A stretch of DNA of 16,480 nt from Bacteroidota bacterium. Lineage in GTDB: Bacteria; Bacteroidota; Ignavibacteria; Ignavibacteriales; Ignavibacteriaceae. The position numbers and the translations under genes are program-made. Where the stretch lies: assembly GCA_021796135.1 (NCBI GenBank), contig JAJYOQ010000034.1, positions 1 through 16,480 of the forward strand. The letters run 5' to 3'. This document shows positions 16,214 to 16,480 of the stretch, piece by piece. The notes below the pieces were generated by a model. It was not told the DNA's origin and did not search any database. It saw only the letters and a program-made list of their open reading frames with translations. Every line of letters starts with the position of its first letter. Within the stretch, counting starts at the first letter, position 1.

Positions 16214-16480
16214 ATGAAAAATATATTAATAGTATTTACCGGCGGCACTTTTTCAATGATGATTGATGAAAATACTGGGGGAGCAATTCCCAGGTATTCA
16301 GGTCAGGAATTATTAGACAAAATACCAATCGCTAAAAATCTAGCCAATATTACTTGTTATGATTTCGGGAAATATCCCGGACCGCACATGACACCTGAGC
16401 TAATGTTTCAGCTTTCAAATAAAATTAAGGAATTACTATCTTTAAATTCCTATGACGGGGTAATAGTCACACCGTTCAAA
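16214..16480 (+). CDS. ansA: L-asparaginase, N-terminal part (cut by the window end)
   Basis: The 89 visible codons begin with ILIVFTGGTFSMM, in which T12 of TGGT is the first catalytic threonine of the asparaginase/glutaminase family. They continue with GGAIPRYSGQELL, DFGKYPGPHMTPELM (the second substrate loop) and LNSYDGVIVT. The absence of a signal peptide suggests the cytoplasmic type I enzyme, which hydrolyses asparagine to aspartate and ammonia. After DGVIVT one expects HGTDT with the second catalytic threonine, but the last three codons read PFK. Because the window stops there, I cannot tell whether this is a divergent loop, a frameshift or an end artefact. ATG 16214 is the only sensible start. 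The gene is divergent from nfu. Confidence 0.85.
   Translation, partial: MKNILIVFTGGTFSMMIDENTGGAIPRYSGQELLDKIPIAKNLANITCYDFGKYPGPHMTPELMFQLSNKIKELLSLNSYDGVIVTPFK

Noticed and set aside
1..16480. CRISPR array, tRNA or rRNA genes, insertion sequences, prophage or defence island.
   Set aside because: No spaced direct repeats, tRNA-like cloverleafs, transposase or integrase motifs were seen; the window is filled by conserved chromosomal genes.

Overview
The window (16,480 bp, AT-rich) is a gene-dense chromosomal stretch, almost entirely housekeeping genes. My best guess at the source is a member of the Ignavibacteria/Chlorobi branch of the FCB (Bacteroidota-related) bacteria. The reasons are a mix of Shine-Dalgarno starts (GGAG before yebC, rseP, fbaB and nfu) with FCB-type promoter elements (TAnnTTTG -7 boxes), plus several FCB-flavoured proteins: a secreted 'asparagine synthetase B-like' protein, an outer-membrane barrel with an N-terminal CxxCH, and a 54-residue protein resembling the Bacteroidota small ribosomal protein family DUF4295. 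This placement is inferred from gene content, not measured.

Layout. (1) 68-3688, plus strand: a tight DNA repair/recombination operon, recJ-yebC-ruvC-ruvA (gaps of 4, 28 and 7 bp). (2) 3705-8867, minus strand: a secreted TPR protein overlaps clpX by 8 bp, and a strong hairpin terminator follows clpX. Next come a secreted amidotransferase-like protein and a fumarylacetoacetate hydrolase-family enzyme, which converges on ruvA. (3) 8967-10112, minus strand: a predicted outer-membrane beta-barrel with one c-type heme site, with its own terminator. (4) 10302-13959, plus strand: dxr and rseP (the conserved isoprenoid/site-2 protease pair), then class I fructose-bisphosphate aldolase fbaB and a strong terminator. 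(5) 14045-14777, plus strand: ybaK-type deacylase and the small DUF4295-like gene. (6) 14943-16073, minus strand: ogt-type DNA methyltransferase and an Nfu iron-sulfur protein. (7) 16214 to the right edge, plus strand: the start of an L-asparaginase gene, cut by the window end.

The functional themes are DNA repair (RecJ, RuvA, RuvC, Ogt), protein quality control and translation fidelity (ClpX, RseP, YebC, YbaK), central and isoprenoid metabolism (FbaB, Dxr, FAH-family enzyme, asparaginase) and Fe-S/heme redox (Nfu, the CxxCH barrel). No tRNA, rRNA, CRISPR array, insertion sequence, prophage or transfer signature was seen. No intergenic stretch exceeds about 190 bp. I did not find a clear new multi-gene system. 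The best second-look items are the secreted amidotransferase-like protein, the monoheme barrel, the small DUF4295-like gene, and promoter boxes lying so close to start codons that leaderless or near-leaderless transcripts are likely.
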